The position numbers were made by a program, and so were the translations under genes. The notes under the pieces are model-generated. The model searched no databases and was not told the DNA's origin. It worked only from the letters and a program-made list of their open reading frames with translations. A stretch of 64,000 bases of DNA from Bacteroides zhangwenhongii (GTDB lineage Bacteria > Bacteroidota > Bacteroidia > Bacteroidales > Bacteroidaceae): assembly GCF_009193325.2 (NCBI RefSeq), contig NZ_CP059856.1, positions 620,001 through 684,000 on the forward strand. The letters run 5' to 3'. This document shows positions 34,278 to 44,291 of the stretch, piece by piece. Position 1 is the first letter of the stretch. The number at the start of each line of letters is the position of its first letter.

Positions 34278-34569
34278 ACTTCCTGAAGGTGCCGTGTACC
34301 GTGGCAAGAGCGGACAGGCGAATCTGACCGTAGGCAGCGACGACAGCGGGAACATCGTGGCCGAAGCCTCGTGTGACAGTCTGCAGCAGCTGGTGCTATG
34401 GTATGAAGAAGAGCTGGCGCGCATCCGTAGCGAAACCAAGAGCGAAATTTCAAATGACGTTCAAACAGTAGAAAAACGCCCTCCGAACCGGATGCGGACG
34501 TTTATCACAGGTGTATTGGCCGGCTTATTGGCCGGTGTGTTATTAACCATCAAACTTTATAAACGATGA
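34096..34569 (+). CDS. Nested lipoprotein with C-terminal membrane segment, u-spanin-like
   Basis: The ATG at 34096 gives 157 aa with a lipobox (VLCLAGCASSRK), a periplasm-length middle part, and a C-terminal membrane helix (FITGVLAGLLAGVLLTIKLY). A lipoprotein with a C-terminal transmembrane segment is how a unimolecular spanin links outer and inner membranes. The start lies inside the preceding coiled-coil gene in another frame, as Rz1 genes do. The frame is open back to 34009, but only the 34096 start gives a signal peptide. Confidence 0.6.
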   Translation: MMTVLCLAGCASSRKSTTVEKIQTESASTDSASGSRRAGLVMAGIPASSVKLSIPADSLRKLPEGAVYRGKSGQANLTVGSDDSGNIVAEASCDSLQQLVLWYEEELARIRSETKSEISNDVQTVEKRPPNRMRTFITGVLAGLLAGVLLTIKLYKR

Positions 34570-35141
34570 ACAAGAATTTCATGTACGGCATAGGAGCCGT
34601 AAAGTATAAGGATTTCACAATCGGGTATATTGAAAAGAACTCGTTTGACCTGGGCGGCAAGAAACCCGAGGCCGCGAAGATCGAGGCCGAACAGGTGCAG
34701 GGTGCCCCGGTGCTGGTCATCCCACAGAGTAACGGCGGCATCGCCCCGACGTTCAATGTGATCCAGATGAACTATTCGAACCTGCACAAACTGCTTGGCG
34801 GCAGCCTGCATTATAAGAAAGAAGACTCGGAAAAGAAAACTCCGATCGGCTGGACAGCCCCGTCGGAGGTGCTTGTCATGCAGGGACCATGGGAACTCTC
34901 CCTCGTGTCCGGACAGAGTGTACTGATTCCCAACGCCACGCTGCTTTCCAATCCTGCAGGCAAGCTGACCCTTACAGAAACCTCCAAGATAGAGGTTACG
35001 CTCGAAGTGGCGATGCCGGAGGACGGTTCGCAGCCTTACGGCGTGTTCGATACGGAAGCAATACCGGACGAGTGGGGGCAGTACAAGCTGCCGCCGGCGG
35101 AAGCCGCGGCTGCAGCATCGCTCCAAAGTGAGGAGGGCTAA
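34566..35141 (+). CDS. Probable major tail tube protein
   Basis: The 191-aa beta-rich protein is at the start of the tail module, just before the tail assembly chaperone pair and the tape measure, where siphoviruses carry the tail tube gene. It starts MNKNFMYGIGAVKYKDFTIG and has VLVIPQSNGGIAPTFNV and KLTLTETSKIEVTLEVAMPE. Assignment is by order and beta character. It overlaps the spanin-like gene by 4 nt. Confidence 0.6.
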   Translation: MNKNFMYGIGAVKYKDFTIGYIEKNSFDLGGKKPEAAKIEAEQVQGAPVLVIPQSNGGIAPTFNVIQMNYSNLHKLLGGSLHYKKEDSEKKTPIGWTAPSEVLVMQGPWELSLVSGQSVLIPNATLLSNPAGKLTLTETSKIEVTLEVAMPEDGSQPYGVFDTEAIPDEWGQYKLPPAEAAAAASLQSEEG

Positions 35142-35144
35142 CGT

Positions 35145-35633
35145 ATGGCTGACCGTTTGGAACAACTGATAGAGATGGAGTGTGCGGACGCGCTGCTTGA
35201 CAGCGGCGTGTCCGTACCTCTTAAAAGGTGGAAGCTTCCGTGGCTGAAACGCCCGGTGGAGGTGCGTGTGACGATGAAGCGTCCGAGGCTGCGGGGTCAG
35301 ATTCTGCTGGCGCGGGAATACCTGAAGACGGGTGTCAAACCCGATTGGCAACCGAAGGACAAGACCGAGGAACTGGCCTTTGTGGCGGAGCATGGTAAGG
35401 CTGTGAGCCGCCTGCTGGCCTATACGGTATGCCGGGGATACGTGTCGCGGCACGTGGGCATCGGGGTGACAGCGTGGGTACTGCGGAACTTTGTGGAGTG
35501 GCGTTATCTGACGGCCATGTTCCGAACATTCGAGCGTCTGATGGGCACGAAGGATTTTATGCGTATTATCAGCTCGACAGCGCGGGCGAACCCGATGACT
35601 CCGAGACTGAGCCAGGCAAGGAAGGGGAGTTAA
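35145..35633 (+). CDS. Tail assembly chaperone, upstream frame
   Basis: The 162-aa protein (MADRLEQLIEMECADALLDS) lies between the tail tube and the tape measure. A second frame at -1 opens beneath its end and runs to 35878. This is the standard place and form of the gpG/gpGT pair, in which a programmed -1 frameshift makes a small amount of a longer chaperone that binds the tape measure. No textbook heptamer was found. Confidence 0.6.
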   Translation: MADRLEQLIEMECADALLDSGVSVPLKRWKLPWLKRPVEVRVTMKRPRLRGQILLAREYLKTGVKPDWQPKDKTEELAFVAEHGKAVSRLLAYTVCRGYVSRHVGIGVTAWVLRNFVEWRYLTAMFRTFERLMGTKDFMRIISSTARANPMTPRLSQARKGS

Positions 35634-35878
35634 GAACCCGGTATGAAGGTTCCCATAGCCCTTTCGGCTTCGTGTGGCAGATTGCATCGGCGACCGGCTG
35701 GAGCGTGGATTACATCCTTGATGGGGTGAATTACCAGACGCTGATCATGATGCTGAGCGACGCGCCGCGGTATGTGCGGAAAAAGCAAGGCGGCGGAAAC
35801 GGTGCTCCCAGACCGGAACACAGCGCCGAGGATGAAGCGAACGATATAGTAGGATTTTTTCAAAGCAAACTGGAATGA
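35429..35878 (+). CDS. Tail assembly chaperone, downstream (-1) frame
   Basis: The -1 frame relative to 35145 is open from about 35429 to 35878. The region past 35560 has protein-like content (GFVWQIASATGWSVDYILDG, then YQTLIMMLSDAPRYVRKK). It overlaps the tape measure start by 4 nt. It is more likely the T part of a frameshift product than a gene from its own ATG, since its first third simply shadows the other frame. Confidence 0.5.
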   Translation: MPGIRVAARGHRGDSVGTAELCGVALSDGHVPNIRASDGHEGFYAYYQLDSAGEPDDSETEPGKEGELRTRYEGSHSPFGFVWQIASATGWSVDYILDGVNYQTLIMMLSDAPRYVRKKQGGGNGAPRPEHSAEDEANDIVGFFQSKLE

Positions 35879-38800
35879 GCAAACCTGTAGAAGTTGAATT
35901 TTTGATGAAGGACAAACTCACGCCCGGCATGAACAAGGCCGAACGTGAGGCGCTGGAACTGCGTAATACCGTCAGGCTGCTGGAGGCTGAACTGGAAAGG
36001 CTGCGCCTTGCCGGGGAGACGGCTGCCCCCAATCTGGACCAGAGTGCCAATATCGCGCAGATCCATGCACTGGAGAAGCAGCTTGAGGAATTGCGCGGCA
36101 AACTGAAACTGCTGCAGGAGGAATCGGAATCCGTGCAGGTCACCCCTGCAGACATGCCCAATGCACAGCGCCAGTTCAACGGGCTTCACAACAGCATCCA
36201 GCAGATGGCCCGTGAAATGCCTTCCTTGGCCATGGGACCGCAGATGTTCTTTCTGGCCATATCCAACAACCTGCCGATTTTTACGGACGAACTGGCCCGT
36301 GCCCGTAAGGAATATGATGAGCTGCAGAAGTCAGGCAAGAAAGGCACACCGGTATGGAAACAGGTCCTGTCCTCGCTCTTTTCCTGGCAGACGGCCATGA
36401 CCACCGGCATCATGCTGCTGGTAATGTACGGTGATGAAATCTGGGATTGGACGAAAAACCTGTTCAGTGCCAAAAAAGGCGTGGATGAATTCAACGTATC
36501 AGTCAAGGAAATGACCGAGATAGAGAAGGACGGCCGTGCCCAGATGGTGCGTACCCGCTTCGAACTGAAATCGGTCATCGATGAAATAAAGAACTTCACC
36601 GGCAGCAAGGAACAGGAAAAGGCGAAGGTAGAGGAACTGAACCGCAAGTACGGGGAATCTTTCGGGTATTATAAAACACTTTCCGAATGGTATGATACCC
36701 TTATCCAAAAGAGCGAGGACTATGTACAGGTCCTGCTGCACCAGGCCAATGTCCAGAACCTTGTAAAAAAAGCTGCAGAAGCCGATGAAGAGGTGAATAA
36801 AATCAAGGCGCAGAAACCGGAAGAGGCGGAAAGCGCCATGGGTTTTTTCGGGAAATGGGGACAATATATCATGCAGTCAAGCATGGCAGAATCCGGGCAG
36901 TTCTATGATGCACAGGCTGCCATTAAGAAACATGATCAGGAAGCTTATGACATACTGTTGAAAAATGCCGAAAACAAACGCGACGGTTATCTGAAAAAAG
37001 CGGAGGAAGAGGTAAAGAAAGCGGCAGAAGCAGCCAAAAAAGGAAATATCGGCGGACATACCGACCCCGAACAGTCCGGGAAGAATCCGGAAGCGGAAGC
37101 CAAGCAACGGCTTGCCACAGAGCGCAGGCTGGCGCAGGATCTTGCCGCCCTGCAGGCCGAGAACCGGAAGGAAGAGATAGACCGTATGCAAGCCGGTACC
37201 GAAAAGAAACTGGCACAAATCGAATATGACTATAACGCCCGGAAAGAAGAAATAAACCGGCAGGAAGCCGACTGGAAGCGTGAGAACAAGGAAGCCGGTC
37301 TTTCCACCGGAGATAACGGACTTACCCGGGAGCAACAGGATGAACTTGAAAAAGCCCGTGCCTCAAACACCGAGTCAAGGAAAAAAGCGGAGGCGGACGT
37401 GTACAGGGAAGAGGCGGAAGCCATGCGTGACTATCTGAAGGAATACGGGACCTTCCAGCAGCAGAAACTGGCCATCGCTGAAGAATATGCCGAGAAAATC
37501 CGCAAGGCACAGTCCCAGGGCGAAAGGCTGACTTTGGAGAAGCAGCGTGATGCGGCTGTGCACAAAGTGGACATGGAAGCCCTTACCCAGAAGATAGACT
37601 GGGGAGCAGCGTTCGGGGATTTGACCGGTCTGCTTGCAGACCAGATGAAGAACCTGCTTGGCGAGCTTAAACAGTATGTCAAGACGGATGAGTTCAAAAA
37701 AACGGGAGCCGCAGACCAGCAGGTCGTTTACGATGCCATCGAACGGATTCAAAGCATGCTCCCCGGTGGCAACGGGACATTGGATTTTGCCCGGCTGCAA
37801 ACGCAGATGCACGCTTTGGGGGATGCCGTAACACGCGTGCAAAATGCGGAACTGCAGCAGGAAGCGGCATTCATTCGGTTAAAAGCAGCGCAGACCGATT
37901 ACAACAAGGCTCTTGAAAGCGGTAACCAGGCAGAAATAGAACGTACTAAAATCGCTCTTCAAATGGCCCAATCGTCCAGCATTTCAGCTGACGAAGAATA
38001 CCTGAACGCCACCTCTGAAATGAAGGCGCTTGCCGGGGAGGTGAAAAGTGCCTCCCGGGACACGGTTGACGGGTTGAACATGGTATCCGACGGGTTGCAC
38101 GGCTTTGCGAGCGGAACCTTGCAGGGATCATTTGAAGGAATCCAGAACATGCTTACCGGTCTTTCAAAACTGAATATCGGAGGCAAGGTCGGCGATGCCA
38201 TCAGCCGGATGTCCGAAACCCTGTCAAGTGCCGGAGTCATCGGACAAATCATATCGGCCATTCTCTCCATACTGGATTTGCTGAAAGACGGTATTGGCCC
38301 GATTATCTCATCATTGATAGATACCATTTTCAATGCGATAACCGGAATACTCGACAATATCCTCAGCGGAGACCTGTTCAAACAGATAGGCGGTTCCCTT
38401 GTGAATGGTATCGGAGGACTGCTGAACACGGTGTCTTTCGGAGGTTTCAACAAACTGTTCGGCATCGGCGGGAACGCCAGGGAAGTGCAGGCGGCTATAG
38501 ACCGTCTTACGGACCGGAACGAGAAACTGCAGACTTCCATCGAAGACCTGACCGATACCATTAAGGCAAGCAAGGGGACAAAATCGGTGGAAGCTTACCG
38601 GGATGCTTACAAATACCAAAAAGAAACGAATGCAAACTATCTGCAGATAGCAAAGGAACAGGCACGCTACAGCGGAAGTCACCACAGCTGGAACTACTAC
38701 TGGGGCGGTTTCAACCAGGCACAGATAGACAAACTGAGCGGACAGATCGGCCGCCAGTGGGACGGGAACCTGTGGAGCCTGAGCCCGGAGGAAATGAAGG

Positions 38801-39522
38801 CACTGCGCAGCAACGTGGATATGTGGACGCAAATCCAGAATACCGGTAAGGGAGGCTATGGCGGGCGACTGACCGAGAAACTGGATGACTACATAGACCA
38901 GGCCGGCAAGCTGGAGGAACTGACCGACCAGCTGTATGAAGGGCTGACGGGCATTTCGTTCGACGGTATGTACAGCAGCTTCATCGACAACCTGATGAAC
39001 ATGAAGTACGGTGCCAAGGATGCGGCGGAGGATATATCCGAGTACTTCATGCGGGCGATGCTGAGCAACAAGATCGGTGAGATGTACAGCGACAAACTGA
39101 AAGGCTGGTGGGAGAAGTTCGGCAAGGCCATGGAGGACAACGAACTGACCGAGGCGGAACGGAACGCGCTGATGGAAGAGTACATGCAGTATATGGATGA
39201 AGCCCTTGCCCTGCGTGACAACCTGGCGGCAGCCACCGGTTATGACAAGACGCAGCAGGGCGGTACGAGCCAAAGTGCGAAAGCGGGCGGCTTTACGGCC
39301 ATGACGCAGGACCAGGGCACGAAACTGGAGGGCATGTTCACCGGCGGGCTGCAGCACTGGAGCAGCATGGACGACCGGCTGGAAAGCGTGGTGGAGAAGA
39401 TGGACACGGCTGAAGGGCATCTGGCCCGGATAGCCGAGAACACCGGTGTGAGCGCCGGACACCTGGGCGAACTGAAGGAAGTGATAAAGAAAATGATACG
39501 TGACGGACTAAAAGTGAAGTGA
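35875..39522 (+). CDS. Tape measure protein
   Basis: The 1215-aa protein has long coiled-coil regions (about 20-90, ALELRNTVRLLEAELERLRL; about 380-560 with many KAEAD-type segments). A hydrophobic central part at about 760-840 (GVIGQIISAILSILDLLKDG) includes likely membrane-active helices. Its length sets tail length, implying a long, probably non-contractile tail since no sheath gene is present. It ends 1 nt before the next gene. Confidence 0.9.
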   Translation: MSKPVEVEFLMKDKLTPGMNKAEREALELRNTVRLLEAELERLRLAGETAAPNLDQSANIAQIHALEKQLEELRGKLKLLQEESESVQVTPADMPNAQRQFNGLHNSIQQMAREMPSLAMGPQMFFLAISNNLPIFTDELARARKEYDELQKSGKKGTPVWKQVLSSLFSWQTAMTTGIMLLVMYGDEIWDWTKNLFSAKKGVDEFNVSVKEMTEIEKDGRAQMVRTRFELKSVIDEIKNFTGSKEQEKAKVEELNRKYGESFGYYKTLSEWYDTLIQKSEDYVQVLLHQANVQNLVKKAAEADEEVNKIKAQKPEEAESAMGFFGKWGQYIMQSSMAESGQFYDAQAAIKKHDQEAYDILLKNAENKRDGYLKKAEEEVKKAAEAAKKGNIGGHTDPEQSGKNPEAEAKQRLATERRLAQDLAALQAENRKEEIDRMQAGTEKKLAQIEYDYNARKEEINRQEADWKRENKEAGLSTGDNGLTREQQDELEKARASNTESRKKAEADVYREEAEAMRDYLKEYGTFQQQKLAIAEEYAEKIRKAQSQGERLTLEKQRDAAVHKVDMEALTQKIDWGAAFGDLTGLLADQMKNLLGELKQYVKTDEFKKTGAADQQVVYDAIERIQSMLPGGNGTLDFARLQTQMHALGDAVTRVQNAELQQEAAFIRLKAAQTDYNKALESGNQAEIERTKIALQMAQSSSISADEEYLNATSEMKALAGEVKSASRDTVDGLNMVSDGLHGFASGTLQGSFEGIQNMLTGLSKLNIGGKVGDAISRMSETLSSAGVIGQIISAILSILDLLKDGIGPIISSLIDTIFNAITGILDNILSGDLFKQIGGSLVNGIGGLLNTVSFGGFNKLFGIGGNAREVQAAIDRLTDRNEKLQTSIEDLTDTIKASKGTKSVEAYRDAYKYQKETNANYLQIAKEQARYSGSHHSWNYYWGGFNQAQIDKLSGQIGRQWDGNLWSLSPEEMKALRSNVDMWTQIQNTGKGGYGGRLTEKLDDYIDQAGKLEELTDQLYEGLTGISFDGMYSSFIDNLMNMKYGAKDAAEDISEYFMRAMLSNKIGEMYSDKLKGWWEKFGKAMEDNELTEAERNALMEEYMQYMDEALALRDNLAAATGYDKTQQGGTSQSAKAGGFTAMTQDQGTKLEGMFTGGLQHWSSMDDRLESVVEKMDTAEGHLARIAENTGVSAGHLGELKEVIKKMIRDGLKVK

Positions 39523-39523
39523 T

Positions 39524-39988
39524 ATGGGCAATATACTGAGCGGACTGGTGCTGGTGAACGGCACGGACATCTGGACGGAATACGGCGTGTTCCTGGTGGA
39601 AGACCGGCGCGGGGGCATGGAGAACCTGACGGCCATCCTGACCCCGAGCAAGGCCAAGAAGGATACGGCTGTGGACATACGGGAAGAGCACGGGGAAAAA
39701 TACAGCCCCGTGCTGACCCCACGGAATGAAGCGCGTGACGTGACGCTGCATTTTGCGCTTTACAACAAGACCCAGGCAGGCTGGATGAAGCAGTACTTTG
39801 CCTTTGTGAATTTCCTGAAGCAAGGGAAGGACGGCTGGCTGGAGATCCGTTTCCCCCAGCTGGATCTGCAGCTGCGGGTGAAGTATGCCGACTGTACGAA
39901 GTTCACCCCGCTGACCTATCTGTGGACGGAAGGTGTGCATGCCGGAAAGTTCCGGGTAAAGTTCCGGGAACCGAAACCGATTATATAA
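39524..39988 (+). CDS. Distal tail protein (Dit-like)
   Basis: The 154-aa beta-rich protein comes directly after the tape measure: MGNILSGLVLVNGTDIWTEY, then RNEARDVTLHFALYNKT and VKFREPKPII at the end. The position between tape measure and large tail-tip protein is that of the Dit hub in siphoviruses. Assignment by order. Confidence 0.6.
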   Translation: MGNILSGLVLVNGTDIWTEYGVFLVEDRRGGMENLTAILTPSKAKKDTAVDIREEHGEKYSPVLTPRNEARDVTLHFALYNKTQAGWMKQYFAFVNFLKQGKDGWLEIRFPQLDLQLRVKYADCTKFTPLTYLWTEGVHAGKFRVKFREPKPII

Positions 39989-40009
39989 CCATTCAAACGC
40001 TATTGGAAT

Positions 40010-43000
40010 ATGCTTATAACGATATATGATAAAGCCGGAACCAAGCGTGCGGATGTGGCCGTGAACGACAGCTCGACGCAAAGCAAGGAAGTGCAGGGAG
40101 ACAATGTGCTTTCCCTGTCGTTCAGCTATTATGCCTTCCTGCCCCTGGACGTGAACGACTACACGGACTATCTGGGCGAACGGTACTGGCTGACAGAACG
40201 CTACACGCCGAAGCAGGTGAGCGATGGTGAATGGGAGTATAACCTGAAGCTGTACGGTATCGAGAGCCTAATCAAGCGGTTCCTGGTGCTGGAGACGACG
40301 GACGGGGACACCAACCCCCTGTTTACCCTGACGGCCACGCCCCGCGAGCATGTGGCGATGGTGGTGAAGGCTATCAATAACGGCATGGGCCACATTACTG
40401 ACTGGAAGACGGGTACGGTGGAAGGTACGGAGCTGATCACGATAGACTACGAGGGGATGTACTGCGACGAAGCGCTGAAAGCCATCGCGGAAAAGGCAGG
40501 CGGCAAGGTGGAATGGTGGGTTGAGGGGCAGACTGTGAACGTGTGCCGCTGCGAACACGGGGAAGAAATCACCCTTGGCTATGGCAAGGGGCTGACCTCC
40601 CTGGAAAGAGATACGAGCAACACGGCCAAATTCTATACGCGCCTGTTCCCGGTAGGCTCGACCCGCAACATCGATGCGGAGAAATACGGCAGCCCGCGTC
40701 TGATGCTTCCCGGCGGCAGGAAGTACATCGAGCAGGGCGTGGAGGAATATGGCATCTATGACCATTACGAGCAGGATGCTTTCAGCGGCATCTTCCCCCG
40801 TCGGGTCGGTACGGTGAGCTCGGTTCGCAGCGAGGAGGTGGCAGACGATGAAGGAAACAAATTCACCGTCTATTATTTCCGGGACGGGGAACTGGACTTT
40901 GACCCTAACCTGTACGAGCTGGCCGGAGAAACCAAACGTGTGTCGTTCCAGACGGGCGACCTTGCCGGACTGGGAGAAAGCGATGACCACTACTTTGAGG
41001 TGAACTACGACAGCGCGGCACGTGAATTCGAACTGATCACCATCTGGCCCTACGATGACGACACCCAGCTGCCGGGCGGCAAGCTGGTGCCCCGAGCAGG
41101 CGACACCTATATCCTGTGGAATATCCGGATGCCGGATGAGTATTACCGGCTGGCCGAAGAGGAGTTTGCGGTTGCGGTGGACGAGTACAACCGGGACCAC
41201 TGGCTGGACATTGCCGCCTACAAAGCCCCGACAGACCCGGTATACATCGAGGAGCACGGCATAGACCTGTTTGTGGGCAGACGGGTGAAGCTGGAGAGCC
41301 GGAAGTATTTCCCGGAAAAAGGCTACCGTCAGAGCCGTATCACCAAGATCAGCCGCAAGGTGAACGAACCCGGGCAGATGGACATCGAGATAAGCGATGC
41401 GCTGCAGGTGGGCAAGTTCGACAAGGTGACGGACAGCATCGGTGCGCTGAAAAGCTATACGAAATCAAAGACGGAAGGCGCTGCCCTTCCGGACATCATA
41501 CGAAGCTGGGACAAGACGCTGCCCACGGACAACAACCTGTTTTCCGCCCGGCGCAGCCAGAAAGAGTTCCTGAGCAAGAACCAGCCGGACACAGCCAAAG
41601 AGTCCATCCGCTTCCTGAAGGGTGTGAGCTTTGGCGAGGCTGCTGGCGGCAAGCCCTGCGGCATCGTGGATGGTGAGGGCAATGCCGAATACTTGACTGC
41701 CGTGATCCGCGAACTGCTGCGCAGCACGGAGTTTGTGGACGGGCTGACCGGTGAGGGCTGGCAGCTGTGGATTGACCAGCTGACCGGACTGACAAACCTG
41801 ACGGTGGACAAAGTGACTGCCCGGCAAAGCCTGGTGGCGCTGGAACTGCTGATCGAGAAGGTGCGCAGCGTGTGCGGCCAGCTGGTGGTGTCCGCTGCCA
41901 ACGGCAAGATCAAGGACGTGGTGAAGCAGGGCGACAACTACCGCATCGTGTTTGAGCAGGAATCGGGCTTTGTGGCCCATGACCTGATGCGCTGTGCGGT
42001 TACGGGTGGTAAGAAACTAAAAGCATACTGGGTGGAGGTGGCTTCGGTGATAGCCGGCGGTGTACTGGTCCCGGTAAGCGAGTTTGGCGGGGTGAAGCCG
42101 GAGGCAGGCGATGAGTGCGTGCTGATGGGCAACACCGAAACCCCGCTCCGGCAGAACCTTATATCCATTGCGGCCACGGAGGACGGACAGCCCCGTATCG
42201 ACATTCTGGACGGTGTGAAGGCCAAGAACTTCAACGGCTGCCTTCGTTGCCGGCTGGGTAAGCTGGACGGCATCAGGAGCAGCGCTTTCCCGGCAGACAA
42301 ACAGCCGAAAGGAAACGGCCTGTATGCCGACAACGTGTGGCTGAAGGGTACGTTCGTGTTGATGACGGGCGAGGACATCCTGACGCGGTTTGAGATAACC
42401 GAGGGGAAAATCCATTCAGCCGTGGAAAGCTTGCGCAAGGAAATACGCGAAGAACAGAGTTATCTGGACAACAGCAGTTTTGCCGACGGCATGGACAAAT
42501 GGAAGACGGGCAGCAAGGCTACGCTGTTCACCCTGGGCGGACGCTGGATCTGGGCGAACGGCGGTCCTTACGGTACGAAGCCGGACGGCCATGCCGAGAT
42601 ACGGACCGACGGCAAGGTGCCTTATGCCTATATCCGGAACAGCTATATCATGCAGAAACTGGAGGACTTCCGGCTGGTACCGGAGTACCGGCAGACGAAC
42701 AGCCAGGGCGAACGGGTGCCCGGCGTGGTGTATCTGTCGTTCAGCTACCGGGTTATCAAGGCCGGAAGGTTGAAAATAGAATTTGTGAACGCTGATAAGA
42801 CCGGGTTTGAGAACTTCAACATGTTCGGCCATGAAGAGGACCTGCCCGTTGGCGGTGAGAAGATGTTCACGTTGGACGGACTTTGGAACGGCACTGGCGA
42901 CTTCAAGCTGTCGTTTACGGGCGTGATTTACATTTCGCTGCTGGTGTTCAGCACCAACAAGGCGGACGCACTGGCCTATAAGTACCGTACACTGTTCGAA

Positions 43001-43990
43001 CAGAGCGACCGGCTGGTAAAGATTTCAGCGGCGGTCTTCGACAAGGACGGTAATGCGCTGAAAGAGACCGGGCTTGTCATAAAGCCTGAAGGTTCCGGTC
43101 TGTATGCGCAGGACAATACAGGAAAGATTGCCCTTATCGGGGTGAGCGTGGAGGAAGAGGACGAGTACGGAAATACCGTGAGCAAAATCAAGCTGACAGC
43201 CGACCATATACAGCTGGAGGGACTGGTAACGGCCAACGGCAACTTCAAGATACTGGAAGACGGCAGCATTGAAACGACCAACGGTAAGTTTACCGGAGAG
43301 ATAGACAGCAGCAAAGGGAAAATCGGCGGCTTTGAGATAGGGAACGGCCGTATCGGTTCTGTGGCCGACTCTCACGGGAGCGGTGGCGGTCTTGCCATTT
43401 ATGATGATTTTTTCCGTGTCGGCGGCAGCAAAGGATATGTGATGTTCGGTGATGATGTGATACCGTCTTCTGCAGGAGGAGCTTTTACCGCTGTCGGTCG
43501 TATCGTGAACTCAGCCCCCAATATATACGGGAATTACGGCTTCGACCAAGCGAACTATGGATTGTTTATAGATGTTACCGGCGGTACGAAGAACTACGGT
43601 ATCAGCAGCAATGCGGCATTACTTGCCCCGGCGTTTATCAATACGAAAGCCAAGCTGCTTACCTTCGGAAGTGGAAACTACACGGTGGATTTCTCACAAC
43701 ACAATATCATTTTGATGTATTACAATGAACCCAACTACAGTAAGGTAGAGGTTACGCTGCCGTCGGAAAGTTCTGTGACATACAAGTTCGGCATGAGTTA
43801 CTTGCCTACCGATTTTGCAGCCATTGTCACGTTCAGGGTCAGACCCGGTTCAAAGAATATCATACTAAAAGGTATCTATAACCACAATGAAGATTTGCAA
43901 AACTACGAGATGGCATCCGGGGACTCCGTAACGGTACTTATTACAAAAGCGGACGGATTCCGTTACCAGATATTGAATCATTCATCCTAA
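40010..43990 (+). CDS. Large tail-tip/tail-associated protein
   Basis: The 1326-aa protein has an N-terminal tail-hub-like part (MLITIYDKAGTKRADVAVND, later YWLTERYTPKQVSDGEWEYN) like the Tal/gp27-type baseplate hub. A middle region holds LTGLTNLTVDKVTARQSLVA, and a C-terminal part (about 990-1326) resembles fibre or exolysin modules with triple-helix repeats (GLVTANGNFKILEDGSIETT). It would form the tip that contacts the cell before DNA ejection. No peptidase motif is obvious. Confidence 0.7.
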   Translation: MLITIYDKAGTKRADVAVNDSSTQSKEVQGDNVLSLSFSYYAFLPLDVNDYTDYLGERYWLTERYTPKQVSDGEWEYNLKLYGIESLIKRFLVLETTDGDTNPLFTLTATPREHVAMVVKAINNGMGHITDWKTGTVEGTELITIDYEGMYCDEALKAIAEKAGGKVEWWVEGQTVNVCRCEHGEEITLGYGKGLTSLERDTSNTAKFYTRLFPVGSTRNIDAEKYGSPRLMLPGGRKYIEQGVEEYGIYDHYEQDAFSGIFPRRVGTVSSVRSEEVADDEGNKFTVYYFRDGELDFDPNLYELAGETKRVSFQTGDLAGLGESDDHYFEVNYDSAAREFELITIWPYDDDTQLPGGKLVPRAGDTYILWNIRMPDEYYRLAEEEFAVAVDEYNRDHWLDIAAYKAPTDPVYIEEHGIDLFVGRRVKLESRKYFPEKGYRQSRITKISRKVNEPGQMDIEISDALQVGKFDKVTDSIGALKSYTKSKTEGAALPDIIRSWDKTLPTDNNLFSARRSQKEFLSKNQPDTAKESIRFLKGVSFGEAAGGKPCGIVDGEGNAEYLTAVIRELLRSTEFVDGLTGEGWQLWIDQLTGLTNLTVDKVTARQSLVALELLIEKVRSVCGQLVVSAANGKIKDVVKQGDNYRIVFEQESGFVAHDLMRCAVTGGKKLKAYWVEVASVIAGGVLVPVSEFGGVKPEAGDECVLMGNTETPLRQNLISIAATEDGQPRIDILDGVKAKNFNGCLRCRLGKLDGIRSSAFPADKQPKGNGLYADNVWLKGTFVLMTGEDILTRFEITEGKIHSAVESLRKEIREEQSYLDNSSFADGMDKWKTGSKATLFTLGGRWIWANGGPYGTKPDGHAEIRTDGKVPYAYIRNSYIMQKLEDFRLVPEYRQTNSQGERVPGVVYLSFSYRVIKAGRLKIEFVNADKTGFENFNMFGHEEDLPVGGEKMFTLDGLWNGTGDFKLSFTGVIYISLLVFSTNKADALAYKYRTLFEQSDRLVKISAAVFDKDGNALKETGLVIKPEGSGLYAQDNTGKIALIGVSVEEEDEYGNTVSKIKLTADHIQLEGLVTANGNFKILEDGSIETTNGKFTGEIDSSKGKIGGFEIGNGRIGSVADSHGSGGGLAIYDDFFRVGGSKGYVMFGDDVIPSSAGGAFTAVGRIVNSAPNIYGNYGFDQANYGLFIDVTGGTKNYGISSNAALLAPAFINTKAKLLTFGSGNYTVDFSQHNIILMYYNEPNYSKVEVTLPSESSVTYKFGMSYLPTDFAAIVTFRVRPGSKNIILKGIYNHNEDLQNYEMASGDSVTVLITKADGFRYQILNHSS

Positions 43991-44003
43991 AAAACAGATA
44001 TAT

Positions 44004-44291
44004 ATGAAAAAGTTAGATTTCAGGAATTTCAGCGTTCCCACCGGAATAACCCGTCAGACGAGGGAGGTTTTCGATGCACGTGAGCAGATAGCCGATTTGC
44101 TGTATACGCGTGTCAGTGGCATCAAGGCCCATCGGCTTGCGTTCAAGATTTTCGAGAGTACCGGCGAGACCGAGTTCAGCGATGAGGAAACCGGGATGAT
44201 ACACATGGCGGTGGAACGCTATTGTCTTCCCAATGTGATAGATGCCCTGAACGAAATCCTGGGCGGGTCAGAAACCGATAAAAACGAATGA
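44004..44291 (+). CDS. Small tail-module protein, unknown
   Basis: The 95-aa protein (MKKLDFRNFSVPTGITRQTR) is mostly helical and overlaps the next gene by 4 nt. It lies between tail-tip and fibre genes, so a structural or assembly role is likely. Confidence 0.55.
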   Translation: MKKLDFRNFSVPTGITRQTREVFDAREQIADLLYTRVSGIKAHRLAFKIFESTGETEFSDEETGMIHMAVERYCLPNVIDALNEILGGSETDKNE

